Shown one piece after another: positions 7,471-18,979 of a stretch of DNA of 64,000 nt. A program made the translations under genes and the position numbers. The DNA is from Streptomyces sp. NBC_00569 (GTDB lineage: Bacteria; Actinomycetota; Actinomycetes; Streptomycetales; Streptomycetaceae). Location: positions 3,100,001 through 3,164,000 of the forward strand of contig NZ_CP107783.1 of assembly GCF_036345255.1 (NCBI RefSeq). Reading direction: 5' to 3'. The number at the start of each line of letters is the position of its first letter. The first letter of the stretch is position 1. The notes beneath the pieces are model-generated. The model did not search any database and had not been told where the DNA came from. It saw only the letters and a program-made list of their open reading frames with translations.

Positions 7471-10400
7471 ATGCATGGCAGATCCAGACACAGACTTAGG
7501 TCCACGGCCGCCCTGGGGGCGGCCTCACTCGCGCTCGTCGCCGCCGGCCAGGGGGCGTCCGCCGCGTCCCCCGGCCAACAGCCGCGCGCCGACCGCGAGT
7601 TCAGCTCCTCGTTCGAAACGGGCGATCCCGCCCCCACCTGGCTGAACACGGTGGATACCGCCGCGGACGGCACCAAGCGGTCGTCCGGGGTCGACGGCGG
7701 TGACAGCGGTGGATTTCCGGGCAATGTCAACAGCCATGTCACGGAGGTCCGCGCCAGCGACGAGAACTCGGGCGGCGGTGAGACCAAGGAGAACCTCACC
7801 GACGGCGAGTCCAGCACCAAGTGGCTCTCGTTCGAGCCCACGGCCTGGGTCGAGTACGACCTGGACGCGCCGGCCAAGATCACGAACTACGCCCTGACAT
7901 CGGCCAACGACCACGCCGAACGCGACCCGAAGGACTGGACCCTCAAGGGCTCCACCGACGGCAAGGAGTGGACGACGCTCGACACCCGCACCGGGGAGAG
8001 CTTCGCCGACCGCTTCCAGACCAAGAAGTACGACCTCCAGAACCCGGCCGAGTACCAGCACTTCCGGATCGAGGTCACCAAGAACAACGGCGCGGACGAC
8101 GCCACGCAGCTCGCCGACCTCCAGCTGGCCACCGCCGACGCCGGCTCGCCCACGCCCGACGACATGCTGTCCCTCGTCGACAAGGGCCCCAGCGGCTCCC
8201 CCACCGCCAAGGCGGGCGCGGGCTTCACCGGCAAGAAGGCCCTGCGCTACGCGGGCACGCACAAGGCCGACTCACGCGCCTACTCGTACAACAAGGTCTT
8301 CGACGTCGACGTGGCAGTCGCCCGTGACACGGAGCTCTCGTACAAGATCTTCCCGTCGATGGCGGACGGCGACCGCGACTACGACGCCACCAACGTCTCC
8401 GTGGACCTCGCCTTCACCGACGGCACCTATCTGAGCGACCTGAAGGCCACCGACAGCAACGGCGGCCTGCTGACGCCGCAGGGCCAGGGCGCGGCCAAGC
8501 GGCTCTATGTCAACCAGTGGAACGCCGTCGCCTCGTCCATCGGCTCGGTCGCGGCCGGCAAGACCGTCGACCGGATCCTGGTGGCGTACGACTCGCCGAA
8601 GGGCCCGGCGAAGTTCCGCGGCTGGGTCGACGACATCGCGCTGAAGGCCGCGAAGCCGGAGCCGCCGAAGGCGCATCTGTCGGACTACGCGGTCACGACG
8701 CGCGGCACGAACTCCAGCGGCGGTTTCTCGCGCGGCAACACGTTCCCGGCCACCGCCGTCCCCCATGGCTTCAACTTCTGGACGCCGGTGACCAACGCCG
8801 GCTCCCTCAGCTGGCTCTACGACTACAGCCGCGACAACAACGCGGACAACCTCCCCACGATGGAGGCGTTCAGCGCCAGCCACGAGCCCAGCCCCTGGAT
8901 GGGCGACCGGCAGACGTTCCAGATGATGCCGTCGGCGGCGTCCGGCACCCCGGACACCTCCCGCACCGGCCGCGCGCTGCCGTTCAAGCACGAGAACGAG
9001 ACGGCCCGCCCCTACTACTACGGGGTGCGCTTCGAGAACGGCCTCAAGGCCGAGATGACGCCGACCGACCACGCGGCGATGCTGCGGTTCACCTACCCCG
9101 GTGACGACGCGAGCGTGATCTTCGACAACGTCTCCGACCAGGCGGGCCTCACGCTCGACAAGGACAAGGGCATCGTCACCGGATACTCGGACGTGAAGTC
9201 CGGGCTCTCCGCGGGCGCGACCCGGCTCTTCGTCTACGGCGTCTTCGACACCCCGGTCACCGGCGGCGACTCCACCGGGCCCAAGGGCTACCTCCGCTTC
9301 AAGCCGGGCGCCGACAAGGCGGTCACCCTGCGCCTCGCGACGTCCCTGATAGGCATCGACCAGGCCAAGGCGAACCTCGCGCAGGAGCTGCCGTCCGGGT
9401 CGTCGTTCTCCTCCGTGCGGGACAGCGCCCGCGCGCAGTGGGACAAGCTCCTCGGCAAAGTCGAGGTGGAGGGCGCCACGGCCGACCAGCGCACCACCCT
9501 CTACTCGTCCCTGTACCGGCTGTATCTGTACCCCAACTCCGGCTTCGAGAAGGTCGGTTCGAAGTACCAGTACGCCTCGCCGTTCTCGCCGATGCCGGGT
9601 CCTGACACCCCGACCCACACCGGCGCGAAGATCGTCGACGGCAAGCCGTACGTCAACAACGGCTTCTGGGACACGTACCGCACGACCTGGCCCGCGTACT
9701 CGCTCCTGACGCCGAAGAAGGCGGGCGAGCTCGTCGACGGGTTCGTGCAGCAGTACAAGGACGGCGGCTGGATCTCACGCTGGTCCTCGCCGGGTTACGC
9801 GGACCTGATGACCGGTACGTCGTCGGACGTGGCGTTCGCCGACGCGTACGTCAAGGGCGTCAAGTTCGACGCGGAGGCCGCGTACAAAGCGGCTCTGAAG
9901 AACGCGAGCGTCGTGCCGCCCGCGGCGGGCGTGGGCCGCAAGGGGATGCAGACGTCGCCGTTCCTCGGCTACACGAGCACGGACACCCACGAGGGTCTGT
10001 CCTGGGCACTCGAGGGCTACCTCAACGACTACGGCATCGCGCAGATGGGCCAGGCCCTCTACAAGAAGACCGGCGAGAAGCACTACAAGGAGGAGTCGGA
10101 GTACTTCCTCAACCGGGCCCGCGACTACGTGAACATGTTCGACCCGAAGGCGGGCTTCTTCCAGGGCAAGAGCGAGAAGGGCGACTGGCGCGTCGAGTCG
10201 TCGAAGTTCGACCCGCGCATCTGGGGCTACGACTACACGGAGACCAACGCCTGGGGCTACGCCTTCACCGCCCCGCAGGACTCGCGCGGGCTCGCCAACC
10301 TCTACGGCGGACGCGACGGCCTCGCCAAGAAGCTCGACACGTTCTTCGCCACCCCGGAGACGGCGACCAACGACGTCGCGGGCTCGTACGGCGGTGTCAT

Positions 10401-11280
10401 CCACGAGATGACGGAGGCGCGTGACGTCCGGATGGGCATGTACGGCCACTCGAACCAGGTGGGCCACCACATCACGTACATGTACGACGCGGCGGGCCAG
10501 CCGTACAAGACGCAGGAGAAGGTCCGCGAGGTCCTCTCCCGGCTCTACACGGGCAGCGAGATCGGCCAGGGCTACCACGGCGACGAGGACAACGGCGAGC
10601 AGTCGGCCTGGTACCTCTTCTCCTCGCTCGGCTTCTACCCGCTGGTCATGGGCAGCGGCGAATACGCCATCGGCTCCCCGCAGTTCACGAAGATGACGCT
10701 GCACCTGGAGAACGGCAAGGACCTCGTCGTCAAGGCTCCCGAGAACAGCACGAAGAACATCTACGTGCAGGGCCTGAAGGTCAACGGCAAGAACTGGACG
10801 TCGACGTCGCTGCCGCACTCGGTCGTCGCGAAGGGCGGGGTCCTGGAGTTCGCGATGGGCCCGAAGCCGTCGAAGTGGGGCACCGGCAAGAACGCGGCGC
10901 CGGTCTCCATCACGCAGGACGACAAGGTGCCGTCGCCGCGCAAGGACGCGATCACGGGTTCGGGGCCGCTCTTCGACAACTCCTCGGCCACGAGCGCGAG
11001 TGCGGAGTCGGTGGAGCTGCCGGTCGGCGCGGACGGCGCGAAGGCCGTGCAGTACACGCTGACGTCGGACGACAGGACGAAGGCCCCGACGGGCTGGAAG
11101 CTGGAGGCCTCGGCCGACGGCTCGTCCTGGAAGACGCTGGACCAGCGGTCCGGCGAGTCCTTCTCCTGGGACAAGCAGACCCGGGCGTTCTCGGTGAGCG
11201 AGCCGGGCTCGTACAAGCACTACCGGCTGGTGTTCACCGGTGGGGCCGCGACGGTGGCGGAGGTGGAGCTGCTGAGCTAG
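7471..11280 (+). CDS. secreted GH92 alpha-mannosidase with F5/8C-like domains
   Basis: The 1269-residue protein has a Sec signal peptide (MHGRSRHRLRST, then a hydrophobic stretch ending near GASAAS, about residue 32). A discoidin (F5/8 type C)-like module is at about 80-225. A beta-sandwich linker leads to the GH92 catalytic region at about 405-1130, with conserved blocks GFWDTYRTTWP, HEMTEARD (near 977) and GDEDNGEQSAWYLFSSLGFYP (near 1037). GH92 enzymes are calcium-dependent exo-alpha-mannosidases. A second partial discoidin-like segment (1163-1269) repeats the N-terminal motif (GWKLEASADGSSWKTLDQRSGESF). It probably trims alpha-mannosides outside the cell. The gene is monocistronic, with a LacI-type palindrome upstream and a strong terminator downstream. 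The linkage specificity cannot be read from the sequence. Confidence 0.93.
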   Translation: MHGRSRHRLRSTAALGAASLALVAAGQGASAASPGQQPRADREFSSSFETGDPAPTWLNTVDTAADGTKRSSGVDGGDSGGFPGNVNSHVTEVRASDENSGGGETKENLTDGESSTKWLSFEPTAWVEYDLDAPAKITNYALTSANDHAERDPKDWTLKGSTDGKEWTTLDTRTGESFADRFQTKKYDLQNPAEYQHFRIEVTKNNGADDATQLADLQLATADAGSPTPDDMLSLVDKGPSGSPTAKAGAGFTGKKALRYAGTHKADSRAYSYNKVFDVDVAVARDTELSYKIFPSMADGDRDYDATNVSVDLAFTDGTYLSDLKATDSNGGLLTPQGQGAAKRLYVNQWNAVASSIGSVAAGKTVDRILVAYDSPKGPAKFRGWVDDIALKAAKPEPPKAHLSDYAVTTRGTNSSGGFSRGNTFPATAVPHGFNFWTPVTNAGSLSWLYDYSRDNNADNLPTMEAFSASHEPSPWMGDRQTFQMMPSAASGTPDTSRTGRALPFKHENETARPYYYGVRFENGLKAEMTPTDHAAMLRFTYPGDDASVIFDNVSDQAGLTLDKDKGIVTGYSDVKSGLSAGATRLFVYGVFDTPVTGGDSTGPKGYLRFKPGADKAVTLRLATSLIGIDQAKANLAQELPSGSSFSSVRDSARAQWDKLLGKVEVEGATADQRTTLYSSLYRLYLYPNSGFEKVGSKYQYASPFSPMPGPDTPTHTGAKIVDGKPYVNNGFWDTYRTTWPAYSLLTPKKAGELVDGFVQQYKDGGWISRWSSPGYADLMTGTSSDVAFADAYVKGVKFDAEAAYKAALKNASVVPPAAGVGRKGMQTSPFLGYTSTDTHEGLSWALEGYLNDYGIAQMGQALYKKTGEKHYKEESEYFLNRARDYVNMFDPKAGFFQGKSEKGDWRVESSKFDPRIWGYDYTETNAWGYAFTAPQDSRGLANLYGGRDGLAKKLDTFFATPETATNDVAGSYGGVIHEMTEARDVRMGMYGHSNQVGHHITYMYDAAGQPYKTQEKVREVLSRLYTGSEIGQGYHGDEDNGEQSAWYLFSSLGFYPLVMGSGEYAIGSPQFTKMTLHLENGKDLVVKAPENSTKNIYVQGLKVNGKNWTSTSLPHSVVAKGGVLEFAMGPKPSKWGTGKNAAPVSITQDDKVPSPRKDAITGSGPLFDNSSATSASAESVELPVGADGAKAVQYTLTSDDRTKAPTGWKLEASADGSSWKTLDQRSGESFSWDKQTRAFSVSEPGSYKHYRLVFTGGAATVAEVELLS

Positions 11281-11298
11281 CCCCCTGACGTCCGATGA

Positions 11299-11326
11299 CG
11301 CCGCTGAGCCGTGAGGCTCAGCGGCG
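11299..11326 (+). terminator. terminator after the GH92 gene
   Basis: A 12-bp perfect stem (11299-11310 with 11315-11326) has a GTGA tetraloop and a T-rich tail (TTGTCGTT). It begins 19 bases after the mannosidase stop. Confidence 0.85.
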
Positions 11327-11416
11327 TTGTCGTTGCCTCTAATTGTGTGGACAGGGGTCCGACGGCCCGCTTACTGTCTGGCACGAACCGTGATGCAGAC
11401 CGAGGAGGTGGGACCC

Positions 11417-11470
11417 ATGAACGCAGTACGCATGTGGGTGCTCCTCTCCTCCCCACGGTCGGGCGATTGA
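11417..11470 (+). CDS. possible 17-residue leader peptide upstream of the GNAT gene
   Basis: An ATG at 11417 sits seven bases after a near-perfect Shine-Dalgarno sequence (GAGGAGGT). It opens a frame of 17 codons, MNAVRMWVLLSSPRSGD, ending in TGA 50 bases before the acetyltransferase gene. No family is recognised. It could be a leader that couples or attenuates translation of the downstream GNAT and IF-1 genes. The strong ribosome site is the only positive evidence. Confidence 0.35.
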   Translation: MNAVRMWVLLSSPRSGD

Positions 11471-11520
11471 CATAGGTCGCCGGGAGCGCTGGAACAAAGC
11501 GATCCCGAAGGGAAAGACCT

Positions 11521-12285
11521 ATGAAGACGACAGTGATCGAACGCGTCGCCGACCGGCAGTGGCACGCGCTGGAGGACGACCAGGTGGTCGGCTCCGGTGA
11601 GGCCTGGCCCCGGCACGACGGGCGGCTCTTCCTCAGCATCGACTCCTGGCACGACACGGCGTTCGGCCTGCTCGCCGATGCCATGCTCGCCGACCTGCCG
11701 AGGCCGCTCCACACGATGGTCGACGAGGCCGACGTGGACCTCAGGTCCCGTTGGGAGCGCCTCGGTTTCACGGCCCGGCGCCGCGAGTGGGTGTGCTTCC
11801 TGCCCACCGACCCGCGCGTCACGGGACTCGGCGCGGCACAGCCGCCGTCGGGCGTGACGATCCTCCCCCTCGGCGCATCGGAGAAGGACCCCCTGCGCGC
11901 GCTCGACCGCGTGATCCGGGACGAGGTCGAGGCCTCCGTCGGATGGCGGGAGATGCCGGCCGAGGTGCTGCCGCGCCTGGACGACGCGACGGTGGTGGAC
12001 CCGACGAAGTACGCGGTGGCGGCGGAGTCCGGCCGGTACGTCGGGCTGCTCCGGGTCGCGCCGGTGCCGCGGCAGCCACGGATCGGCCTCGTCGCGGTCC
12101 GGGCCGACCGGCAGCGCCGCGGCATCGCGCGGGCGCTCCTCGCCGAAGTCCTCGGCCCCCTGCACCGGTCCGGGATCCGGACGGTGTCGGCCGAGGTCGG
12201 CGAGCACAACCGGGCCGCGACGGCCCTCTTCGACACCCTCGGCGCCGAGCGCGCAGGCAGCAACCTGGAGGTCGTACTTCACTGA
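11521..12285 (+). CDS. GNAT-family N-acetyltransferase
   Basis: In this 254-residue protein the acetyl-CoA-binding motif A of the GNAT fold is clear near residues 194-208 ([15 protein letters not shown]), followed by [17 protein letters not shown], the usual C-terminal part of motif B. The N-terminal half (residues 1-115) looks like a second, degenerate GNAT-like lobe with no acetyl-CoA signature. The substrate is unknown. Its stop codon overlaps the start of the IF-1 gene (TGATG), so the two are translationally coupled, which hints at a link with translation or ribosomal modification. A GAAGGGAAAG ribosome site precedes the ATG. Confidence 0.85.
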   Translation: MKTTVIERVADRQWHALEDDQVVGSGEAWPRHDGRLFLSIDSWHDTAFGLLADAMLADLPRPLHTMVDEADVDLRSRWERLGFTARRREWVCFLPTDPRVTGLGAAQPPSGVTILPLGASEKDPLRALDRVIRDEVEASVGWREMPAEVLPRLDDATVVDPTKYAVAAESGRYVGLLRVAPVPRQPRIGLVAVRADRQRRGIARALLAEVLGPLHRSGIRTVSAEVGEHNRAATALFDTLGAERAGSNLEVVLH

Positions 12286-12509
12286 TGACGAAGACCAACC
12301 GCGGTATCGAATTCGAGGGCACCGTCGTCGAGTGCCTGCGCAACGCCACGTTCCAGGTGGAACTGGAGAGCGGGCACAAGGTGCTCGCGCACATCAGCGG
12401 GAAGATCCGGAAGAACTACATCAAGATCCTTCCGTTCGACCGGGTGCTCGTGGAGATCAGTCCCTACGACCTGACGCGCGGCCGGATCATCTACCGGTAC
12501 CGGAACTGA
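12285..12509 (+). CDS. infA: translation initiation factor IF-1 (paralogue)
   Basis: The 74-residue protein is an S1/OB-fold IF-1: [65 protein letters not shown] matches the family over its whole length. IF-1 binds the ribosomal A site during initiation. This copy is not in the ribosomal-protein operon but behind an acetyltransferase, so it is probably a second IF-1 gene of the genome, as seen in other streptomycetes. It overlaps the GNAT stop by one base. Whether it is constitutive or conditional cannot be told. Confidence 0.93.
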   Translation: MTKTNRGIEFEGTVVECLRNATFQVELESGHKVLAHISGKIRKNYIKILPFDRVLVEISPYDLTRGRIIYRYRN

Positions 12510-12527
12510 TCCTGCACCCTGACCGCG

Positions 12528-13178
12528 TCACTTCCGCCAGAACAAGTGGTGCGTCACGTTGCCGGTCGGGCTGGGCACGATGTCCACGTGGAAGCGGTCG
12601 CGCAGCTCGTCCGGTGATTCCCACAGGCGCGATCCGGATCCGAGCTTCACGCCCGGCGAGACCGCCACATGCAGGGTGTCGACGAGGTCGGCGTCGAGGA
12701 ACTGACGGATCACGTTCGCCCCGCCCCCGAGCCGGACGTCCCTGCCCTGGGCCGCCGTCTTCGCCTGTTCGAGGACGGTGGCCGGGTCGGCGTCCACGAA
12801 GTGGAACGTGGTGTCGGACAGGGTGATCGACGGCCGCGGGTGGTGGGTCATGACGAACACCGGCGTGTGGAACGGCGGTTCGTCACCCCACCAGCCCTGC
12901 CACTCCAGGTCCTGCCAGGGCCCGTGCTGCGGCCCGAACTTGCCGCGGCCCATGATCTCGGCGCCGATGTTGCGGTGGAAGTCGCGGACGAGATAGTCGT
13001 CCAGGCCACGGCTACCGCCGGGATCGGTGCGGTTGGGCCAGCTCGCCGTGGCGCCGCACCACGCGAACATCTCCCCCGGGTCTGCGTGCCCGAACGGCCG
13101 CTCCAGACTCTGCCCTTCCCCGGCGCCGAACCCGTCACCGGAGACATTGAAGTTCTGAACCCTCAGCAGCTGCGTCAC
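12528..13178 (-). CDS. dihydrofolate reductase family (RibD C-terminal-like) protein
   Basis: The 216-residue protein has the RibD-C/DHFR-like fold: N-terminal LLRVQNFNVSGDGF, then GAEIMGRGKFGP, PVFVMTHHPRP and the NADPH-binding stretch GRDVRLGGGANVIRQFLDADLVDTLHVAVSPG. Members are NADPH-dependent reductases, mostly of unknown substrate; genuine folate reduction is not implied. The start is a GTG after a perfect AGGAGGA site. It is convergent with the IF-1 gene (18 bases between stops) and separated from aconitase by a terminator. Confidence 0.85.
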   Translation of the reverse strand: MTQLLRVQNFNVSGDGFGAGEGQSLERPFGHADPGEMFAWCGATASWPNRTDPGGSRGLDDYLVRDFHRNIGAEIMGRGKFGPQHGPWQDLEWQGWWGDEPPFHTPVFVMTHHPRPSITLSDTTFHFVDADPATVLEQAKTAAQGRDVRLGGGANVIRQFLDADLVDTLHVAVSPGVKLGSGSRLWESPDELRDRFHVDIVPSPTGNVTHHLFWRK

Positions 13179-13268
13179 GTGTTCCTCCTGGATTACGGAT
13201 GACAGTGAGGAGACTCCCCCGGCCAGGAGAACTCATCGCCGTCGGGCCCGGCTGCCGGACACGCGAAA

Positions 13269-13300
13269 GGGCCGCATCCCCGTCGCCGGGGATGCGGCCC
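13269..13300. terminator. strong terminator downstream of aconitase
   Basis: A 13-bp perfect stem (13269-13281 with 13288-13300) has a six-base loop. It lies 20 bases past the aconitase stop on the transcribed strand. Confidence 0.85.
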
Positions 13301-13320
13301 TCAACTGCCCTGCCGGCCGC

Positions 13321-16104
<2,784 letters not shown>

Positions 16105-16105
16105 C

Positions 16106-16139
16106 TAAGGTAAGGCTAAGTTAGGTAACCCTTACCGAG
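16106..16139. promoter_or_regulatory. two overlapping iron-box-like sequences upstream of acnA
   Basis: The 19-mers at 16106-16124 and 16121-16139 each match 16 of 19 positions of the DtxR/IdeR/DmdR iron box TWAGGTWAGSCTWACCTWA as I remember it. They are offset by 15 bases and lie about 70-100 bases upstream of the aconitase start, where a promoter would be. Confidence 0.55.
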
Positions 16140-16167
16140 CATGGCGGCTGCGGTGTGCCTCTGTAGA

Positions 16168-16185
16168 TATCTCGATGTCGAGATA
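16168..16185. promoter_or_regulatory. perfect inverted repeat between acnA and murA2
   Basis: TATCTCGA and TCGAGATA are perfect inverted copies around TG, 130 bases upstream of the acnA start. The symmetry is that of a dimeric repressor site. The regulator is not identified. Confidence 0.5.
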
Positions 16186-16344
16186 ACTCTAATACATGAG
16201 GCCGGACTGGTCATGCCCGGGTTTCGCCGAGCCGTCCCGCCGCGCCACCGGCGGACCGCCCTCCCCATCGTCCCGCACGCGCGCCGGCGCGCCACCAGGG
16301 CCGGTTGACGACCCGTCACCCCAATGGACCTGCCGGAATGCGTC

Positions 16345-16360
16345 ATCTCATATCTGAGAT
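16345..16360. promoter_or_regulatory. inverted repeat just upstream of the XRE-MurA gene
   Basis: ATCTCA and TGAGAT flank TATC, ending 11 bases before the start codon. No clear Shine-Dalgarno sequence is present. The encoded protein has its own DNA-binding domain, so autoregulation at this site is a reasonable guess. The half-site ATCTC also occurs in the repeat at 16168-16185. Confidence 0.45.
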
Positions 16361-16371
16361 AGCCTGCCGCC

Positions 16372-17901
16372 ATGGCAGACGACTACCTCGTACGTATCGG
16401 CAAGCTCATCCGTGACGCCCGACAGCACCGGGGCTGGACACAGTCGCAGCTGGCCGAGGCGCTCGGCACCAGCCAGAGCGCCGTCAACCGCATCGAGCGC
16501 GGCAACCAAAACATCAGCCTTGAGATGATCGCCCGAATAGGCGAAGCGCTCGACAGTGAAATCGTCTCTCTGGGCTACTCGGGTCCGATGCACCTGCGCG
16601 TGGTCGGCGGCCGCCGCCTGTCCGGGTCCATCGACGTGAAGACGAGCAAGAACGCCTGCGTGGCGCTGCTGTGCGCCTCACTCCTCAACAGGGGCCGGAC
16701 GGTCCTGCGCCGCGTCGCCCGCATCGAGGAGGTCTACCGCCTTCTCGAGGTCCTGAACTCCATCGGTGTCCGCACCCGGTGGATCAACGACGGCGTGGAC
16801 CTCGAGATCGTGCCGCCGGCCGCCCTGGACATGGACGCCATCGACGCCGCCGCCGCCCGCCGCACGCGCTCGATCATCATGTTCCTCGGCCCGCTCCTGC
16901 ACCGCCTCGACCACTTCAAGCTGCCGTACGCCGGCGGCTGCGACCTCGGCACCCGCACCATCGAGCCACACATGATCGCGCTGCGCCGGTTCGGCCTGGA
17001 CATCACGGCGACCGAGGGGCTCTACCACGCGCAGGTCGAGGCGGGCATCTCCCCCGACCGGCCGATCGTGCTGACCGAGCGCGGCGACACCGTGACCGAG
17101 AACGCGCTGCTCGCGGCCGCCCGCCACGACGGCACCACCGTCATCCGCAACGCGTCCTCGAACTACATGGTCCAGGACCTCTGCTTCTTCCTGGAGGCCC
17201 TGGGCATACGCGTCGAGGGCATCGGCACGACCACCCTCACCGTGCACGGCGTGCCGCAGATCGACGTCGACGTCGACTACTCGCCGTCCGAGGACCCGGT
17301 CGAGGCGATGAGCCTGCTGGCCGCCGCGGTGGTCACCGAGTCCGAACTGACGGTGAAGCGGGTGCCGATCGAGTTCCTGGAGATCGAGCTCGCGGTCCTG
17401 GAGGAGATGGGCCTCGACCACGACCGCTCGGCCGAGTACTTCGCGGACAACGGCCGTACGCGCCTGGTGGACCTCACCGTCCGGCCCTCCAAACTGGAGG
17501 CGCCGATCGACAAGATCCACCCGATGCCGTTCCCCGGCCTCAACATCGACAACGTGCCCTTCTTCGCGGCCATCGCGGCGGCGGCCCAGGGCAAGACCCT
17601 CATCCACGACTGGGTCTACGACAATCGCGCGATCTATCTCACGGACCTGAACCGGCTCGGCGGGCGCCTCCAGTTGCTCGACCCGCACCGTGTCCTCGTC
17701 GAGGGCCCGACGCGCTGGCGCGCCGCCGAGATGATGTGCCCGCCCGCACTGCGCCCCGCCGTCGTCGTGCTCCTCGCGATGATGGCCGCCGAGGGCACGT
17801 CCGTACTGCGCAACGTCTACGTGATCAACCGCGGTTACGAGGAGCTGGCCGAGCGGCTCAACTCCGTCGGCGCACAGATCGAGACGTTCCGGGACATCTG
17901 A
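16372..17901 (+). CDS. murA2: XRE helix-turn-helix fused to UDP-GlcNAc 1-carboxyvinyltransferase (MurA2-like)
   Basis: The 509-residue protein begins with an XRE-type helix-turn-helix (residues 1-65, LIRDARQHRGWTQSQLAEALGTSQSAVNRIERG). An EPSP-synthase fold of the MurA family follows (from about 72, LRVVGGRRLSGSIDVKTSKNA). The catalytic cysteine of the GGC loop is kept at about residue 190 (YAGGCDLGTRTIEPHMIALRRFG). MurA transfers enolpyruvate from PEP to UDP-GlcNAc in peptidoglycan synthesis. The extra DNA-binding domain suggests an enzyme that senses a cell-wall precursor and regulates transcription, or a tethered isoform. It is divergent from acnA. I recall the same fusion in other Streptomyces. 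Activity is unproven; the C-terminal part looks complete. Confidence 0.9.
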   Translation: MADDYLVRIGKLIRDARQHRGWTQSQLAEALGTSQSAVNRIERGNQNISLEMIARIGEALDSEIVSLGYSGPMHLRVVGGRRLSGSIDVKTSKNACVALLCASLLNRGRTVLRRVARIEEVYRLLEVLNSIGVRTRWINDGVDLEIVPPAALDMDAIDAAAARRTRSIIMFLGPLLHRLDHFKLPYAGGCDLGTRTIEPHMIALRRFGLDITATEGLYHAQVEAGISPDRPIVLTERGDTVTENALLAAARHDGTTVIRNASSNYMVQDLCFFLEALGIRVEGIGTTTLTVHGVPQIDVDVDYSPSEDPVEAMSLLAAAVVTESELTVKRVPIEFLEIELAVLEEMGLDHDRSAEYFADNGRTRLVDLTVRPSKLEAPIDKIHPMPFPGLNIDNVPFFAAIAAAAQGKTLIHDWVYDNRAIYLTDLNRLGGRLQLLDPHRVLVEGPTRWRAAEMMCPPALRPAVVVLLAMMAAEGTSVLRNVYVINRGYEELAERLNSVGAQIETFRDI

Positions 17902-17916
17902 CGCGACCGGCGTCGT

Positions 17917-18849
17917 TCAGGGCCGCGGGAAGAGGTTGAGCAGTTCCTCCTCCGCGGCCCATCGGCGTATCTGCTCCACGATCAGTCGCTCGGCGCGCGG
18001 GCGGAAGGCCGCCGAACCGCCGGCCACGTGCGGGGTGATGAGGACGCCGGGGGCGTGGCGCAGGGCGTGGTCCTCCGGGAGGGGCTCCGGGTCGGTGACG
18101 TCGAGGGCGGCGCGCAGCCGGCCCGTGACGGTCTCGGCGAGCAGAGCCTCGGTGTCGAGGGTGCGGCCGCGGCCGACGTTGACGACGAGGGCGCCGTCCG
18201 GCAGCGCGGCCATTTCCTTCGGGCCGAACAGGCCGACCGTGGCCGGGTTCTCGGGCAGGACGAGGACCACGATGTCGAGGCCGGGGAGCAGCTCGGGCAG
18301 GTCCGCGATCGCGTGGACCCGCTCGTCGGGGCGGGCGCGCCGGGCGACGCGGACGACCTCGGCCTCGCAGGCGAGGAGCCGCGCCTCCAGGGCCGAGCCG
18401 ATCGAGCCGTAGCCGACGATCGCGACGCGGCTGTCCGCGAGCGAGCGCGTGAAGTGCGGGTCCCAGCGGCCGGCCACCTGGTCGGCGGCCCAGCGGGGCA
18501 GTTCGCGCTGGGCCGCGAGGATGAGGCCGAGGGCGTGCTCCGCGGTGGAGGCGTCGTGCAGACCGCGGCCGTTGTGCAGGGTGACGCCCTCGGGCAGCTG
18601 CGGCTGGAGCTTCTCGACTCCGGCGCTGAGTGACTGGACGGCGCGCAGGCGCGGGAGCCGGGGCAGCAGCCGGTCCGCGTCGGGGACCGCATAGGGCATC
18701 ACCCAGAACTCCACGGCGCCCAGGACGTCTTGGGGGAGTTCGGGCGCGGGCGTCACGCCGTCCCACACGTGGACGCGGACGCCGTCGGGCCAGGGGCCGT
18801 GGCGCTGGTCGAGCCGCGGCCAGGGGACGAGCACGTCGGTATCGGTCAT
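17917..18849 (-). CDS. D-isomer-specific 2-hydroxyacid dehydrogenase
   Basis: The 310-residue NAD(P)-dependent dehydrogenase has the Rossmann glycine motif at 146-151 (VGYGSIGSALEARL) and NVGRG with the substrate-binding Arg near 228. A Glu sits in the DVTDPEPLPEDHALRH segment and the catalytic His is near 274 (TPHVAGGS). It would reduce a 2-oxoacid to a D-2-hydroxyacid or the reverse; the substrate is not evident. The start at 18849 has AAGGAG eight bases upstream, so an N-terminal extension of the frame to 18954 is rejected. It is convergent with the MurA gene (15 bases apart) and divergent from an MFS transporter gene that may carry its substrate. Confidence 0.9.
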   Translation of the reverse strand: MTDTDVLVPWPRLDQRHGPWPDGVRVHVWDGVTPAPELPQDVLGAVEFWVMPYAVPDADRLLPRLPRLRAVQSLSAGVEKLQPQLPEGVTLHNGRGLHDASTAEHALGLILAAQRELPRWAADQVAGRWDPHFTRSLADSRVAIVGYGSIGSALEARLLACEAEVVRVARRARPDERVHAIADLPELLPGLDIVVLVLPENPATVGLFGPKEMAALPDGALVVNVGRGRTLDTEALLAETVTGRLRAALDVTDPEPLPEDHALRHAPGVLITPHVAGGSAAFRPRAERLIVEQIRRWAAEEELLNLFPRP

Positions 18850-18947
18850 CGCGGGTTTCTCCTTCGGCTGCTTGCCGTCGCGGTGTGCGGGCGACCCATT
18901 GACCCGGCCGCCACTCCCTCGTAACGTCTTCCCGCCCAGTGAAACAC

Positions 18948-18964
18948 TTTCCATCTCACGGAAA
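18948..18964. promoter_or_regulatory. IclR-type operator candidate
   Basis: TTTCC and GGAAA are inverted copies seven bases apart, in the divergent promoter region of the dehydrogenase and the MFS gene. IclR-family sites often contain TGGAAA/TTTCCA halves, and an IclR gene lies just downstream of the transporter. Confidence 0.4.
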
Positions 18965-18979
18965 ACAGGGGGTCAAGGG

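Noticed and set aside
6682..7491. N-terminal extension of the NgcE reading frame up to 7491
   Set aside because: The signal peptide with twin arginine and lipobox begins at 6681 with its own ribosome site; the extension has no protein-like features.
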